A DNA stretch of 51,863 bases from assembly GCA_027487385.1 (NCBI GenBank), contig JAIYDS010000267.1, forward strand, positions 1-51,863, read 5' to 3'. This document shows, one piece after another, positions 16,728-25,798 of the stretch. How positions within the stretch are numbered: position 1 is the stretch's first letter; the number at the start of each line of letters is the position of its first letter. A program made the translations under genes and the position numbers. Under the pieces are notes generated by a model. That model was not told the DNA's origin. It saw only the letters and a program-made list of their open reading frames with translations, and ran no database searches. This DNA comes from Acetobacteraceae bacterium (lineage in GTDB: Bacteria > Pseudomonadota > Alphaproteobacteria > Acetobacterales > Acetobacteraceae).

Positions 16728-17309
16728 ATGAAGCTGATCCGTGACGCATTGATCGAGGGCGCGCTGGTGGTGCTGCCCCTGGGCGCCGTGGCCCTGCTGG
16801 TGGTGGGGATCGTGCATCGGCTGCAGGCCGTGGCGGATCCGCTTGCCGGCACCTATCTGCACCCCGCCATCGCGGCGGTGGCGCTGCTGCTCCTGCTTTG
16901 CGCGCTGGTCGGGCTGCTGGTGCGCTCCGCCGCCGGTCGCCAGGCGCGCGGGCTGCTGGAAGGCGCGCTGTTGCAGCGCATCCCGGGCTATCGGCTGGTG
17001 AAGGCCTTTGCGGCGGATGGGCCGCTGATGGGCCATCCGGGCAAGACGCTGCGCCCCGCGCTGGCCGCCATCGAGGAAGGGCTCTGCCCCGCCTTGGTGA
17101 TGGATGAATTCGCCGATGGCCGTTTGCTGGTCTTCGTGCCCGGCTCACCCGCGCCCATGTCGGGCGCCATCTACATCTTCACGCCGGACAAGGTGCAGCT
17201 GCTCGACACGCCACTGATGCCCTTCCTGCGCAGCATCGCCTCCTGGGGCCTCGGCCTGCGCGAGATGATCGAGGCCGAGGCCGCCCGTCGGGGCCAGGGG
17301 CGCGGCTGA
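16728..17309 (+). CDS. DUF502-family membrane protein
   Basis: The protein has 193 residues with two N-terminal membrane helices (about residues 9-31 and 42-65). A soluble part follows, containing the family's conserved ending of the first block (RIPGYRLVKAF) and FVPGSPAPMSGAIYIF. The family is widespread and lacks a proven biochemical function. ATG 16728 matches the start of homologues. It is 22 bp behind the HAD gene and its stop lies 3 bp from the convergent chemoreceptor stop. Confidence 0.85.
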   Translation: MKLIRDALIEGALVVLPLGAVALLVVGIVHRLQAVADPLAGTYLHPAIAAVALLLLLCALVGLLVRSAAGRQARGLLEGALLQRIPGYRLVKAFAADGPLMGHPGKTLRPALAAIEEGLCPALVMDEFADGRLLVFVPGSPAPMSGAIYIFTPDKVQLLDTPLMPFLRSIASWGLGLREMIEAEAARRGQGRG

Positions 17310-17312
17310 ACC

Positions 17313-19628
17313 TCAGCTCGCCCGCACCTGCTTCAGGAACTCGCCGGATTTCTCCCGCAGCAGTCCGGCCTGCTGCGCAAGGTCGTTGGAGGCGTCCAGC
17401 ACCTCCCCCGCCGAGCGCCCGGTCTCGCTGGAGGCCGCGCGCACATCCTCGATGCGCCGCGTCACCGCGCCCGTGCCCTCGGCCACAAGCGCCGCGCTGC
17501 GGGCGATTTCGCGCGTCGCGGCCCCCTGCTGTTCCACCGCGGCGGCGATGGCGGTCGTCACCTCGTTCATGCGCTCGATGGTGGTGGTGATGGATTGCAG
17601 CGCGGCCACCGCCTCGGTCGTGCTGCCCTGGATGCCGCCGATCTGGGCCGCGATCTCATCCGTGGCCTTGGCGGTTTGGGCGGCCAGGTTCTTCACCTCG
17701 CTCGCCACCACGGCGAAGCCCTTGCCGGCATCGCCGGCGCGCGCCGCCTCGATGGTGGCGTTGAGCGCCAGCAGGTTGGTCTGGCCGGCGATGTCGCTGA
17801 TCAGCCGCACCACATCGCCGATCTTGGCCGCGGCTTGGGCCAGGCCCTGCACCGTGCCATCGGTCGCCCGCGCGGCATTCGCCGCCGTGCGCGCCACCTC
17901 CGCACCCTCGGCCACCTGGCGGGTGATCTCGGCCACGCTTGCCGCCAGCTCCTCCGCGCTGGCGGCAACCGCCTGCACATCGGCGCCGGCGCGGCCCGAA
18001 ACCTCGGCCACCGCATCCGCCTCGCGCCCGGAGGTCTCGGCCGAGGCCGAGAGTGCATGGGCCGATTGCTGCATCTGCCCGGCGGCCGAGGCCACCGCAT
18101 TCACCACCCCGCCCATCTCCCGCTCGAATTGATCGGCCAGCCGGGCCTGCGCGGTGACGAGGTTCCAGACCAGCATGGGCGCCACATAGTTGCCGGCACG
18201 GTCCCGGATGGCGGTGATGTTGAGGTCGAGCACCTCACCGCCCATGGTGATGCGGGCGCGATGGGGCAGGCGGGAGGGATCGCTCAGCATGGTCCGCTGA
18301 TGGGCGGGATGCTTGTGGAAGATGTCGATGCTCTGGCCGAGCATCTCCTCGGCCTTCACCGGCAGGACATGCTCGATGCGCTTGATGAGGCGATGCGTCT
18401 CGGGGTTCATGTAGGTGATCCGGAAGTCATCCTTCGGATCGGCGATCATCACGCCGGCCGACATCTGCTCCAGCATCTGCTGCCGGGCGAAGGCCTGCTC
18501 CACCTCGCCGCGCAGCCCTTCCAGCGCCTCGGCGATCTGGCCGATCTCGTCGCGGCGGTTGCGGTCCGGCACAGGCGTCACGGTGTCGCCCGCGGCGATG
18601 CGCCGCACGGCCGCACTGATGCGACCAAGCGGCGTGCCAATGGCCCGCGCGGTGAGCCAGCCGGAGATGACAAGCAGAAGCGCCACGACCCCGCCGATGA
18701 TCCAGACGCTGCGCTCCAGCGCCACCATCGCGGCGGCCGCCGCGGCCGCATTGTTGCGGGCCTCGTCCTCCAGCACGGCATTGGCTGCGGCCAACGCAAC
18801 CAGCATGCCCTCCCGCGCCGGCGCGTTGCGATTGTCGCGCAGATCCTGGATGCGCTGGGCGATCGCCATCACCGCCTCAGCCTGCTCGATCAGGCTCTGT
18901 CCCGATTGGACTAGGCGCTCCATGTCGGGCTTGACCGCGGCGGGGGCGGCGGCGGTCAGGCGGCGCGCATGCACGCGGCTTTGCGCGGCGGAGCGACGGA
19001 CGCGCGCCGCAACGGCCGCCTCGTCGGTCGCAAGGTAGCGCTGCAGGCTGAGCCGCACCTCGTTCACGGCCTGGCTGTAGGTGTTCATCACGTCGCGCAG
19101 CTCGTCCCGCGCGTCACCCTCCACGCCGAATTGCAGATTGGCCGAGGCCGCCTCCAGCGCCTGGTCGAATTCGGCGAGGCGCGGGTAGAAGTCCTGGTCA
19201 CGGCGCTGGATCAGCTCGCGCCGCGCCTGCACCGTCTCGAACAACGAGGTGCGGAATTGCTGGAAGGCCTGGAAGGTCTGCCGGAGGGGCGCCAAGGCCG
19301 GCCCGACGGCGGCCAGTTCGGTCGCCTGCTCCAGGCGCGCCTCGGTCTCGCTGAGCCTTTCGCCCATGACCGTGGCCTCGGCCTGCAGCCGGTCCCGCTG
19401 GTTCGCCAGCAGCACGCCGCGCTGGGCGCTGTTCGCCTCCAGCACGAGGCGGGCCGCGTCGAAGCCTGCCATGCGCGCCGCCCCGGCGCGGCGCTCGGCC
19501 TCCTGCTGCACCATGAGCTGCGCGCTCTCCCGAGAGACGAGCGCGACCAGCCCGCCCATCAGCAGAAGCGCGACACCGGCACTGAGCGCAAGCTTGCGCC
19601 CCACGGACAAATCACGAAAGACGCGCAT
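17313..19628 (-). CDS. Methyl-accepting chemotaxis protein with a PAS-like domain
   Basis: This is a 771-residue receptor. Helix 1 is near residues 11-32 ([19 protein letters not shown]). A long helical sensor region runs to the second helix ([21 protein letters not shown]). HAMP follows ([18 protein letters not shown]), then a PAS-like module ([19 protein letters not shown]). The MCP signalling domain has its hairpin tip near [19 protein letters not shown]. The extra cytoplasmic PAS-like domain suggests redox or energy sensing besides the periplasmic signal. ATG 19628 follows AAGGAG. No che genes are nearby. Confidence 0.92.
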   Translation of the reverse strand: MRVFRDLSVGRKLALSAGVALLLMGGLVALVSRESAQLMVQQEAERRAGAARMAGFDAARLVLEANSAQRGVLLANQRDRLQAEATVMGERLSETEARLEQATELAAVGPALAPLRQTFQAFQQFRTSLFETVQARRELIQRRDQDFYPRLAEFDQALEAASANLQFGVEGDARDELRDVMNTYSQAVNEVRLSLQRYLATDEAAVAARVRRSAAQSRVHARRLTAAAPAAVKPDMERLVQSGQSLIEQAEAVMAIAQRIQDLRDNRNAPAREGMLVALAAANAVLEDEARNNAAAAAAAMVALERSVWIIGGVVALLLVISGWLTARAIGTPLGRISAAVRRIAAGDTVTPVPDRNRRDEIGQIAEALEGLRGEVEQAFARQQMLEQMSAGVMIADPKDDFRITYMNPETHRLIKRIEHVLPVKAEEMLGQSIDIFHKHPAHQRTMLSDPSRLPHRARITMGGEVLDLNITAIRDRAGNYVAPMLVWNLVTAQARLADQFEREMGGVVNAVASAAGQMQQSAHALSASAETSGREADAVAEVSGRAGADVQAVAASAEELAASVAEITRQVAEGAEVARTAANAARATDGTVQGLAQAAAKIGDVVRLISDIAGQTNLLALNATIEAARAGDAGKGFAVVASEVKNLAAQTAKATDEIAAQIGGIQGSTTEAVAALQSITTTIERMNEVTTAIAAAVEQQGAATREIARSAALVAEGTGAVTRRIEDVRAASSETGRSAGEVLDASNDLAQQAGLLREKSGEFLKQVRAS

Positions 19629-19749
19629 GGGCTGGAATCTCCTTGTCCAACCCAAGCTGCACCGGGAGCGCTTAAGGGCCCGTGAACACCCCCTCGACAT
19701 AACCCGGCACCACGCCCAATTTGCGCGCACAACCCGCGAGGCCCGCCCG

Positions 19750-20385
19750 ATGTTCTTCGACTTCGAAACCCTCCCCACCGCCGATCGCTACAAGCTCGTC
19801 GTCTCCACCATCGTGCCGCGCCCGATCGCCTGGGTCGTCACGCAGGATGCCGAGGGCGTGGTGAATGCGGCGCCCTATTCCTTCTTCAACGCCTTCTCCG
19901 ACAATCCCGTCGTCATCGGCATCGGCTGCGGGCCGAAGCCCACCGGCGCGACCAAGGACACGCTGGCCAATATCCAGGCACTCGGGCAGTTCGTGGTCTG
20001 CCTCGTGCCGCAGTCGCACCTGCCGCACATGAACATCACCGCCACCGATTTCGGCCCGGAGGTGGATGAGCTGGAGGAGGCGAAGCTCACCAAGATCCCC
20101 TCCAACAAGATCAAGGTGCCGCGCATCGGCGAAAGCCCGGTCGCCCTCGAATGCGAGACCTTCCAGCTGATCCCGGTGGGCCATCACACCATCGTGCTGG
20201 GCAAGGTGCTGGCGATGCATGTGCGCGACGATGCGGTGATGGACCCGGTGAAGAACTACATCGACACGCCGAAGCTCGACCTGGTCGGCCGCATGCATGG
20301 CCGCGGCTGGTACACCCGCACCTCGGACATGGTGGAAGTGCCGCGGATCAGCCTTGCCGATTGGGAAGCCCGCAAGAAGGGCTGA
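19750..20385 (+). CDS. Flavin reductase-like (FMN-binding split barrel) protein
   Basis: At 211 residues it has the split-barrel fold of the DIM6/NTAB flavin reductase family. The N-terminal [20 protein letters not shown] and [15 protein letters not shown] are the FMN-binding hallmarks. It could supply reduced flavin to a monooxygenase or act as a ferric-chelate reductase. No monooxygenase gene is near. The iron-type permease behind a Fur-like palindrome lies 58 bp downstream, but the palindrome separates the two genes. ATG 19750 gives the family start. Confidence 0.88.
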   Translation: MFFDFETLPTADRYKLVVSTIVPRPIAWVVTQDAEGVVNAAPYSFFNAFSDNPVVIGIGCGPKPTGATKDTLANIQALGQFVVCLVPQSHLPHMNITATDFGPEVDELEEAKLTKIPSNKIKVPRIGESPVALECETFQLIPVGHHTIVLGKVLAMHVRDDAVMDPVKNYIDTPKLDLVGRMHGRGWYTRTSDMVEVPRISLADWEARKKG

Positions 20386-20410
20386 CCCACGCCCCCTTTT
20401 GCTGTAGGGA

Positions 20411-20436
20411 TGCGACGCAAATGAGAATGCGTCGCA
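20411..20436 (+). promoter_or_regulatory. Fur-like palindrome upstream of the iron-type permease
   Basis: TGCGACGCA (20411-20419) and TGCGTCGCA (20428-20436) form a perfect 9-bp inverted repeat around AATGAGAA. The core AAATGAGAAT matches the half-site often seen in proteobacterial Fur boxes. The palindrome ends 7 bp before the ATG at 20444, and no ribosome-binding site fits between, so the mRNA may be nearly leaderless and the operator may lie over the promoter. Confidence 0.5.
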
Positions 20437-20443
20437 ACTTGCC

Positions 20444-22090
20444 ATGAGCGCCACCACCCTGCCCGCCCTGTGGCGCCGCCAGCCGCTCTGGGCGCGGCTG
20501 ACCCTGGCTGTCGCCGCGCTGATCCTGCTGCCCATCGTCGCGGTTCTGGCGGCGGCCATCGCGCCCGCGGGCGAGGCCTGGCTGCATATCTGGCGCAATT
20601 CGCTGCCTGAGATGCTCGGCACCACCGCGGCCCTGGCGCTGCTGGTGGCGCTGCTGGCGGGCAGCGCCGGGGCCGTCACCGCCTGGCTGGTCACCGCCTG
20701 CGAGTTTCGCGGCCGTGGCGTGCTGCAACTGGCGTTGCTGCTGCCGCTGGCCATGCCGGCCTATGTCAGCGGCTATGCCTGGACCTGGCTGATGGATGTG
20801 GCCGGCCCGTTGCAATCCAGCCTGCGCGGCGCCACCGGCTGGCGCTACGGCGACTACTGGTTCCCCGAGATGCGCAGCCTCTACGGCGCCGCCCTGGTGC
20901 TGGCCATGGTGCTCTACCCTTACGTCTATCTGCTCTGCCGGGCCGCCTTCCTGGCGCAGTCCACCTGCCTGGTGGAAGTCTCGCGCACGCTGGGCCATTC
21001 GCTCTCGCGCTGCTTCTGGCATGTGGCGCTGCCGCTGGCGCGGCCCGCGCTGGTCGCGGGGCTGGCGCTGGTGCTGATGGAGACGCTGGCCGATTTCGGC
21101 ACGGTGCAGCATTTCGGCCTGCGCACCTTCACCACCGGCATCTACGAGGCCTGGTTCGGCATGGCCGATCGCGGTGCAGCGAGCCAGTTGGCCGCGGCCC
21201 TGCTGCTCTGCGTGGGCCTCCTGCTGGCGCTGGAACAGGCCAGCCGCGGCGGCCGCCGCTTCCACCCGATGACCACGCGCCACGCGCCCTTCCGGCCGGT
21301 GGCGCTGCATGGCGTGCAGGCGCTGCTGGCCATCCTGGCCTGTGTGGCGCCGCTGGCATTGGGCTTCATCGTCCCCGCCGGTGCGCTTTTCGCGCTGATG
21401 ATCGAGGCGGGGGACCCGCTTTCGCCCGGCCGCTTCCTGCCCTTCCTGACCCATTCCCTGACGCTGGCCAGCATCACCGCCCTCCTGGCCGTGGTGCTGG
21501 CCGCCTGGCTGGCCTGGGCCGCGCGGCTCTATCCGAGTGCGACCGGGCGTTGGGCCAATCGCGCCGCTGGCCTCGGCTATGCCATTCCGGGCTCGGTCAT
21601 CGCGGTCGGCACGCTGGTGCCCTTCGGCCTCTTCGACAATGCGCTGGATGCCTGGCTGCGGGCGAGCTTCGGCGTCAGCTCCGGGCTGCTGCTCTCGGGC
21701 ACCATCGCGGCGCTCATCTTCGCCTATCTGGTGCGTTTCCTGGGCGTGGCGCTCTCCTCGGTCGAGAGCGGGCTGGCGCGGCTCAAGCCCAGCTTCCAAT
21801 CGGCCGCGCGCTCACTGGGCTGCGGCCCGGGCGAGGCGGTGTGGCGGGTGGAATTGCCGCTCTCGCGCGGCGCGCTGCTGACGGCGGGCATCCTGGTCTT
21901 CGTGGACACGATGAAGGAATTGCCGGCGACGCTGATCGTCCGGCCCTTCGATTTCGACACGCTGGCGGTGCGCGTCTACAACCTCGCTTCCGACGAGCGC
22001 CTGCCCGAGGCCAGCACCTCGGCGCTGCTGATCGTGCTCGCCGGGCTTCTGCCGGTTTATGCGCTGACGCGGGCGATGAAGCGGAGTTAG
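20444..22090 (+). CDS. Two-module ABC permease, FbpB/SfuB (ferric iron) type
   Basis: The protein has 548 residues with about twelve membrane helices in two repeated permease modules. Each carries the EAA-like loop (EVSRTLGHSLSRCFWHVALP in the first half, SAARSLGCGPGEAVWRVELP in the second). This fused layout is typical of Fe(III) importers such as FbpB/SfuB. The Fur-like palindrome right before the gene agrees with iron uptake. No binding protein or ATPase gene adjoins it, so those partners must be encoded elsewhere. It ends at a copy of the 40-bp terminator-like repeat. Confidence 0.88.
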   Translation: MSATTLPALWRRQPLWARLTLAVAALILLPIVAVLAAAIAPAGEAWLHIWRNSLPEMLGTTAALALLVALLAGSAGAVTAWLVTACEFRGRGVLQLALLLPLAMPAYVSGYAWTWLMDVAGPLQSSLRGATGWRYGDYWFPEMRSLYGAALVLAMVLYPYVYLLCRAAFLAQSTCLVEVSRTLGHSLSRCFWHVALPLARPALVAGLALVLMETLADFGTVQHFGLRTFTTGIYEAWFGMADRGAASQLAAALLLCVGLLLALEQASRGGRRFHPMTTRHAPFRPVALHGVQALLAILACVAPLALGFIVPAGALFALMIEAGDPLSPGRFLPFLTHSLTLASITALLAVVLAAWLAWAARLYPSATGRWANRAAGLGYAIPGSVIAVGTLVPFGLFDNALDAWLRASFGVSSGLLLSGTIAALIFAYLVRFLGVALSSVESGLARLKPSFQSAARSLGCGPGEAVWRVELPLSRGALLTAGILVFVDTMKELPATLIVRPFDFDTLAVRVYNLASDERLPEASTSALLIVLAGLLPVYALTRAMKRS

Positions 22091-22100
22091 GCGAAAAAAG

Positions 22101-22140
22101 AGGCCTCCGGCGGCTGGGGCCGGGGCCCCAGACCCCTTTC
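22101..22140 (+). repeat. Dispersed 40-bp terminator-like repeat, copy 1
   Basis: The copy runs from AGGCCTCCGGCGGC to CAGACCCCTTTC and contains the hairpin CTGGGGCC-GG-GGCCCCAG. It sits 10 bp after the permease stop and 1 bp from the convergent sulfatase stop. The A-rich bases before it become a T run on the other strand, so it can serve both genes as a terminator. Confidence 0.85.
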
Positions 22141-22141
22141 C

Positions 22142-23665
22142 TCAGGCCGTGCCCACGGGCACGCGCAGCGGGCCGGCATCCGCGGGCCGCGCATGGATCG
22201 CCGCTTCCAGGGTGGCCTGGGCCTCGGCACAGGCCGGGTCGCCGAAGCGGTTCTCCATCTCCTGCGGGTCGCGCTCCAGGTCATAGAGCTCACCCGCCCC
22301 GGAGCGCAGTTCCAGGCTCAGCTTCCAGCGCTTCCCGCGCGCCACGCGCAGCGAGAGCGGCACACCGGTGCGCGCCGGCAGCAACTCCCATTCGGAGAGC
22401 GCCACCTCCCGCCCACCCTCGCCGCGGATCAGCGGCAGGAGCGAGGCGCCATGCAGCGGCCCGGCCGGCGCCACCCCCGCCCAATCCAAGAAGCTTGGCG
22501 CCAGATCGAGCGTGCCGACCGGATCCGCCACCACGCGCCCGGCCGGAATGCCCGGGCCGCGCGCAATGAGCCCGACCCGCAGCAGCCCCTCATAGGGCAT
22601 CGGCCCCTTGAGCAGCAGGCCGTGATCGCCCAGCCATTCGCCGTGATCGGCGGTGAAGATGACGATGGTGTTCTCGGCCAGCCCCGCCTCCTCCAGCGCG
22701 ATCAGCAGGCGGCCCACCTGGTGGTCGATCAGCGAGATCATGCCATAGGTGTTGGCGATGATTTCGCGCAGCTGCGCGTCGCTCTGCGGGGGAATGCGGC
22801 TATAGGCCTTGCGCGTCGCCACCGCATCGGGCGGCCCCACCGGCTCGCTTTCCAGCACGGCGCGGTGCCACCAGGGGCGGCGCTCCAGGTCGCGTGTGCG
22901 ATGCGGCGGCAGGTCCACCGCGGCCGGATCATGCAGCCGGCTCCAGGGCAGCGGGCAGTCGAAGGGGTGGTGCGGGTCCGGGAAGCTGGTCCAGAGGCAG
23001 AAGGGCTCGTCGGGCTTGCGGGATTTCAGCCAGGCGATGCTGCGATCGGCCGTCCATGTGGTGTTATGCCAGGCGACCGGCAGGCCGGAGTGCCAGCATT
23101 GGGCAGCGCCCTGCGTATCGCCCTGATTGGCCCGATAGGCCGCCATCTTCTCAGCGCCGCGGCCATCGGCGTGGAACCAGCGCTCGTAATGCTGGCCGCG
23201 CGGCGGCATCTCGGGCGGGAACCAATTGTGGCCGACCAGCATCAGCTCGACATGCCCGAAGCCCATATAGGGGCCGTGCCAATCCGCCCCATAAGCCGCG
23301 CTGCTGGCCACGCATTCCGGCGTCCCGGTCGGCTGGAAGGTGTGATAGGTCGAGAAATGCGCCTTGCCGACCAGCGCCGTCGCATAGCCGACGGCGGCGA
23401 GTTGCCCGGCAAAGCCACGCGCGCCGACGGCGGGATCGAGGTCGATCCCGTTGTCATGCACCCCATGCGTCAGCGGCAGCAGGCCGGTCAGGATCGAGGC
23501 GCGCGCCGGCTGGCACACCACCGAGGGGCAGATGGCGGCGGAAAACCGCGTCCCGTCCCGGGCCAGCGCGTCCAGATGCGGGGTGCGCACCGCCCGGCCC
23601 TCGAAGCCGAAGCAATCGCCGCGATGCTGGTCGCTGGTGATCAGCAGGATATTGGGCCGCCTCAC
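22142..23665 (-). CDS. Formylglycine-type sulfatase, cytoplasmic
   Basis: The protein has 507 residues beginning VRRPNILLITSDQHRGDC, with metal-binding Asp12. The activation motif is C51-Q-P-A-R55, the classic C-x-P-x-R, so it needs FGE activation. Further active-site segments are VGKAHFSTY and FTADHGEWLGDHG. There is no signal peptide, so it acts inside the cell, as choline sulfatase and phosphonate monoester hydrolase relatives do. GTG 23665 overlaps the TctC stop (GTGA). The frame stays open far upstream by chance. Its likely activator is the FGE encoded 9 kb away. Confidence 0.88.
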   Translation of the reverse strand: MRRPNILLITSDQHRGDCFGFEGRAVRTPHLDALARDGTRFSAAICPSVVCQPARASILTGLLPLTHGVHDNGIDLDPAVGARGFAGQLAAVGYATALVGKAHFSTYHTFQPTGTPECVASSAAYGADWHGPYMGFGHVELMLVGHNWFPPEMPPRGQHYERWFHADGRGAEKMAAYRANQGDTQGAAQCWHSGLPVAWHNTTWTADRSIAWLKSRKPDEPFCLWTSFPDPHHPFDCPLPWSRLHDPAAVDLPPHRTRDLERRPWWHRAVLESEPVGPPDAVATRKAYSRIPPQSDAQLREIIANTYGMISLIDHQVGRLLIALEEAGLAENTIVIFTADHGEWLGDHGLLLKGPMPYEGLLRVGLIARGPGIPAGRVVADPVGTLDLAPSFLDWAGVAPAGPLHGASLLPLIRGEGGREVALSEWELLPARTGVPLSLRVARGKRWKLSLELRSGAGELYDLERDPQEMENRFGDPACAEAQATLEAAIHARPADAGPLRVPVGTA

Positions 23666-24612
23666 CGGCCGAAGGCCTCGAAGAGGGCGCGCTGCGCCAC
23701 CGCCTCCTGCGCCATGGCGGCGGTGGTCTCGGCGGGGCCGGCGAAGCTTGGCACCAGGCCCAGCCGCTCGGCGATCAGCGCACGGATCTCGGCATCCTCC
23801 AGCGCCGCGCGGATCTGAGCGGCCATGGCGGCGATGGCGGGCTCGGGCGTGCCGCGCGGCGCCATGACCTGGAAGATGGTGTCGATGGCCAGTTCCAGCC
23901 CGAGCTGGCGCAGGGTCGGCGCGGCGGGCGTGGCGCGCAGCGGCGCGCCGCCCAGGGCCACCAGCTCGCGCAGCCGGCCCTCGCGGACCAGCGGCGCCTG
24001 GATGCCCGCCAGCGTGGCGAAATCCACATGCCCGCCGAGCAGCTGGGTCAGCCCCTCCGCCCCGCCGCGCACCGTCACCGGCTCCAACGTCACGCCCAGA
24101 TGCCGGCCGAGCGCGCGCACCGCCGCCCCCAATTGCGGGTCCTGCACGGCGACCGAGGCCTGCGCGCCGGGCCGTGCCCGCACCCAGGCGGCGAGCCCCG
24201 CCGCATCCGCCGGCCCGCGCTCGGCGGTGGCGCAGAGCGCCAGCTCCGCCCGCACCATGCGTGCGACATGGGCGAAATCCGCCACGCCGAAGGGCGGCGG
24301 CGTGATGGTCAGCGGCACGAAGGTCATGGAGGCGTTCACGCCCATGCCGAAGGTCAGCCCATCCGGCGGCGCGGCCTTCAGCGCGTTCAGCATCACGACG
24401 CCAGCGCCACCGGCGCGGTTGCTGACGATGGCGCTGCCGCCCGCGCGCTCCATATGCCGGGCGATGGCGCGGGCCAGCAGGTCCACCGAACCGCCAGGCG
24501 CATTGGCCACCCAGAACTGCACGGGCCGGGCGGCACCCTGGGCGCCGGCGCGGCGCGACCCGAGGGCGAGCGGAAGGGCGGCGAGGCCCGGCAGGGCGCG
24601 GCGCGGAAACAT
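23662..24612 (-). CDS. Bug/TctC-family tripartite tricarboxylate receptor (orphan)
   Basis: This 316-residue periplasmic receptor has the start MFPRRALPGLAALPLALGS, ending in AGAQ for cleavage. Family features are ANAPGGSVDLLARAIARHM and NRAGGAGVVMLNALKAAPPDG. It captures an organic acid or similar small ligand. No TctA/TctB transporter is present. It is the first gene of an operon with the cytoplasmic sulfatase, which suggests the ligand may be a sulfate ester or its product. GGGAGG precedes ATG 24612. The divergent MarR gene probably controls it. Confidence 0.9.
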   Translation of the reverse strand: MFPRRALPGLAALPLALGSRRAGAQGAARPVQFWVANAPGGSVDLLARAIARHMERAGGSAIVSNRAGGAGVVMLNALKAAPPDGLTFGMGVNASMTFVPLTITPPPFGVADFAHVARMVRAELALCATAERGPADAAGLAAWVRARPGAQASVAVQDPQLGAAVRALGRHLGVTLEPVTVRGGAEGLTQLLGGHVDFATLAGIQAPLVREGRLRELVALGGAPLRATPAAPTLRQLGLELAIDTIFQVMAPRGTPEPAIAAMAAQIRAALEDAEIRALIAERLGLVPSFAGPAETTAAMAQEAVAQRALFEAFGR

Positions 24613-24655
24613 GGCGTTGATCCTCCCAAGTTGCTTGAATCTCGCGACCTGTTCC

Positions 24656-24667
24656 TTGACTTGTCAA
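24656..24667. promoter_or_regulatory. Palindromic MarR-type operator candidate
   Basis: TTGAC-TT-GTCAA is a perfect 12-bp palindrome between the divergent tctC (start 24612) and marR (start 24697). On the minus strand it contains a perfect -35 element (TTGACA, 24667 to 24662) for the tctC-sulfatase operon, although no good -10 follows. Binding there would block that promoter. Confidence 0.45.
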
Positions 24668-24696
24668 CAACAATCCGCCCCGGGGCACCTCACCGC

Positions 24697-25164
24697 ATGG
24701 CCGCATCGCCGCCGCTCGAAGACTTCCTGACCTACCGGCTGAACATGCTGGCCACGCTGCTCTCGCGCGATGCGGCCCGGATGGCCGCGCGCCATGGCCT
24801 GGGCCTGCCCGAGTGGCGGGTGCTGTCGCACCTGGCCGTGCAGGGGCCATGCGGCGCGGCCGCCATCGTGGCGCGGGGGGCGATGGACAAGGCACAGGTC
24901 AGCCGGGCGCTGCAGGCGCTCGCCGTGCGGGAGCTGGCGGTGCTGGAGCCGGACCCGGCCGATGGCCGGCGGCAGATGGCCCGGGTCACATCAGCCGGGC
25001 GGGCGCTGCATGTGCGGATCCTGCCCGAGGCGCTGCAGCGCCAGGCCTGGCTCCGGCAAAGCCTGGCGCCGGCCGATGCCGAGGCGCTGGACCGCATCCT
25101 GGATCAATTGATCGCGACCGCGCGTCACGCGGAAACGAAAACGCGCCCAGGCCAGGGGGCCTGA
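24697..25164 (+). CDS. MarR-family transcriptional regulator
   Basis: The protein has 155 residues with a winged-helix core. The first helices are at YRLNMLATLLSRDAARMA, the recognition region is AIVARGAMDKAQVSRALQAL and the wing is EPDPADGRRQMARVTSAG. It is divergent from the TctC-sulfatase operon with an 84-bp gap holding a palindrome, so it likely represses that operon and itself until a ligand binds. ATG 24697 gives a normal-length protein; the frame is open further upstream only by chance. Confidence 0.88.
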   Translation: MAASPPLEDFLTYRLNMLATLLSRDAARMAARHGLGLPEWRVLSHLAVQGPCGAAAIVARGAMDKAQVSRALQALAVRELAVLEPDPADGRRQMARVTSAGRALHVRILPEALQRQAWLRQSLAPADAEALDRILDQLIATARHAETKTRPGQGA

Positions 25165-25195
25165 GCGCGTCGAAGGCTGGCGCCGAAGGGGCGGT

Positions 25196-25672
25196 TCAGG
25201 CCTCCACCATCTCCGAGTTCCGCTCTGCCGGCTGCCCCAGGCTCTCGATGCGCCAGACGGCATAGCTGACCATCAGGGCGGCGGCGACCAGGACCAGATT
25301 GGCGATGCCGGGATGCACAAAGGGCGAGCGCTGGCCCGAGAGGCGGACGATGTCGGCCCGGACCGTGCCCCAGGCGTAGAGGGCCGAGATGAAGGAGGAG
25401 ATCGCCGGCAGGAAGACCATCACCACGGCCACCACCGCGATCAGCATGCGCCACTTGTGCAGCTGCGGCAGGAAGGCGGCGGCCAGGAGCAGCGCCAGCG
25501 CCACGAATTTCAGCTTGGTGAACCAGGGCAGCACGTCCCAGGTGGTCATCGTCAGCAATTCGCTGCGCCCAGTGACCTGGATCACGGGCAGGAAGGTCGC
25601 CAGGACCGCCAGGCCCACGCCCACGAAGAGCAGCGCGATCGCAAGCTTGTCTTTCTCACCATGAGCCGACAT
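25196..25672 (-). CDS. Four-helix membrane protein of unknown function
   Basis: The protein has 158 residues with four predicted membrane helices (near residues 11-31, 55-71, 76-98 and 122-142). Short loops and a charged N-terminus (MSAHGEKDK) complete it. The start at 25672 has GGGAGG 5 bp upstream, while the in-frame GTG 6 bp earlier would be too close to it. I recognise no domain. It is divergent from the WD40-cytochrome gene across an AT-rich 126-bp region. Confidence 0.75.
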   Translation of the reverse strand: MSAHGEKDKLAIALLFVGVGLAVLATFLPVIQVTGRSELLTMTTWDVLPWFTKLKFVALALLLAAAFLPQLHKWRMLIAVVAVVMVFLPAISSFISALYAWGTVRADIVRLSGQRSPFVHPGIANLVLVAAALMVSYAVWRIESLGQPAERNSEMVEA

Positions 25673-25798
25673 GGACACCTCCCGGGTTGCCGATTAATTG
25701 CGGCACGTTAATTTAACTGAGGCTTTGCAACAAGTCTTTTGTGACGAAATCTCACTGGCCGCCCCGGCGCGCGCCGGGCCCTGCTCGGAAACTCCTGC
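25673..25798. promoter_or_regulatory. AT-rich divergent promoter region
   Basis: These 126 bp between two divergent genes are markedly richer in A and T than the surroundings (for example GATTAATTGC and GTTAATTTAAC near 25692-25720). They probably hold both promoters. I cannot fix clear -35/-10 pairs, and no strong dyad is present beyond ATTAA...TTAAT. Confidence 0.4.

Noticed and set aside
22142..24895. A single 917-residue sulfatase fused to an N-terminal extension
   Set aside because: The first 410 codons run through the tctC gene in another frame with no domain; GTG 23665 overlapping the tctC stop explains the sulfatase start.
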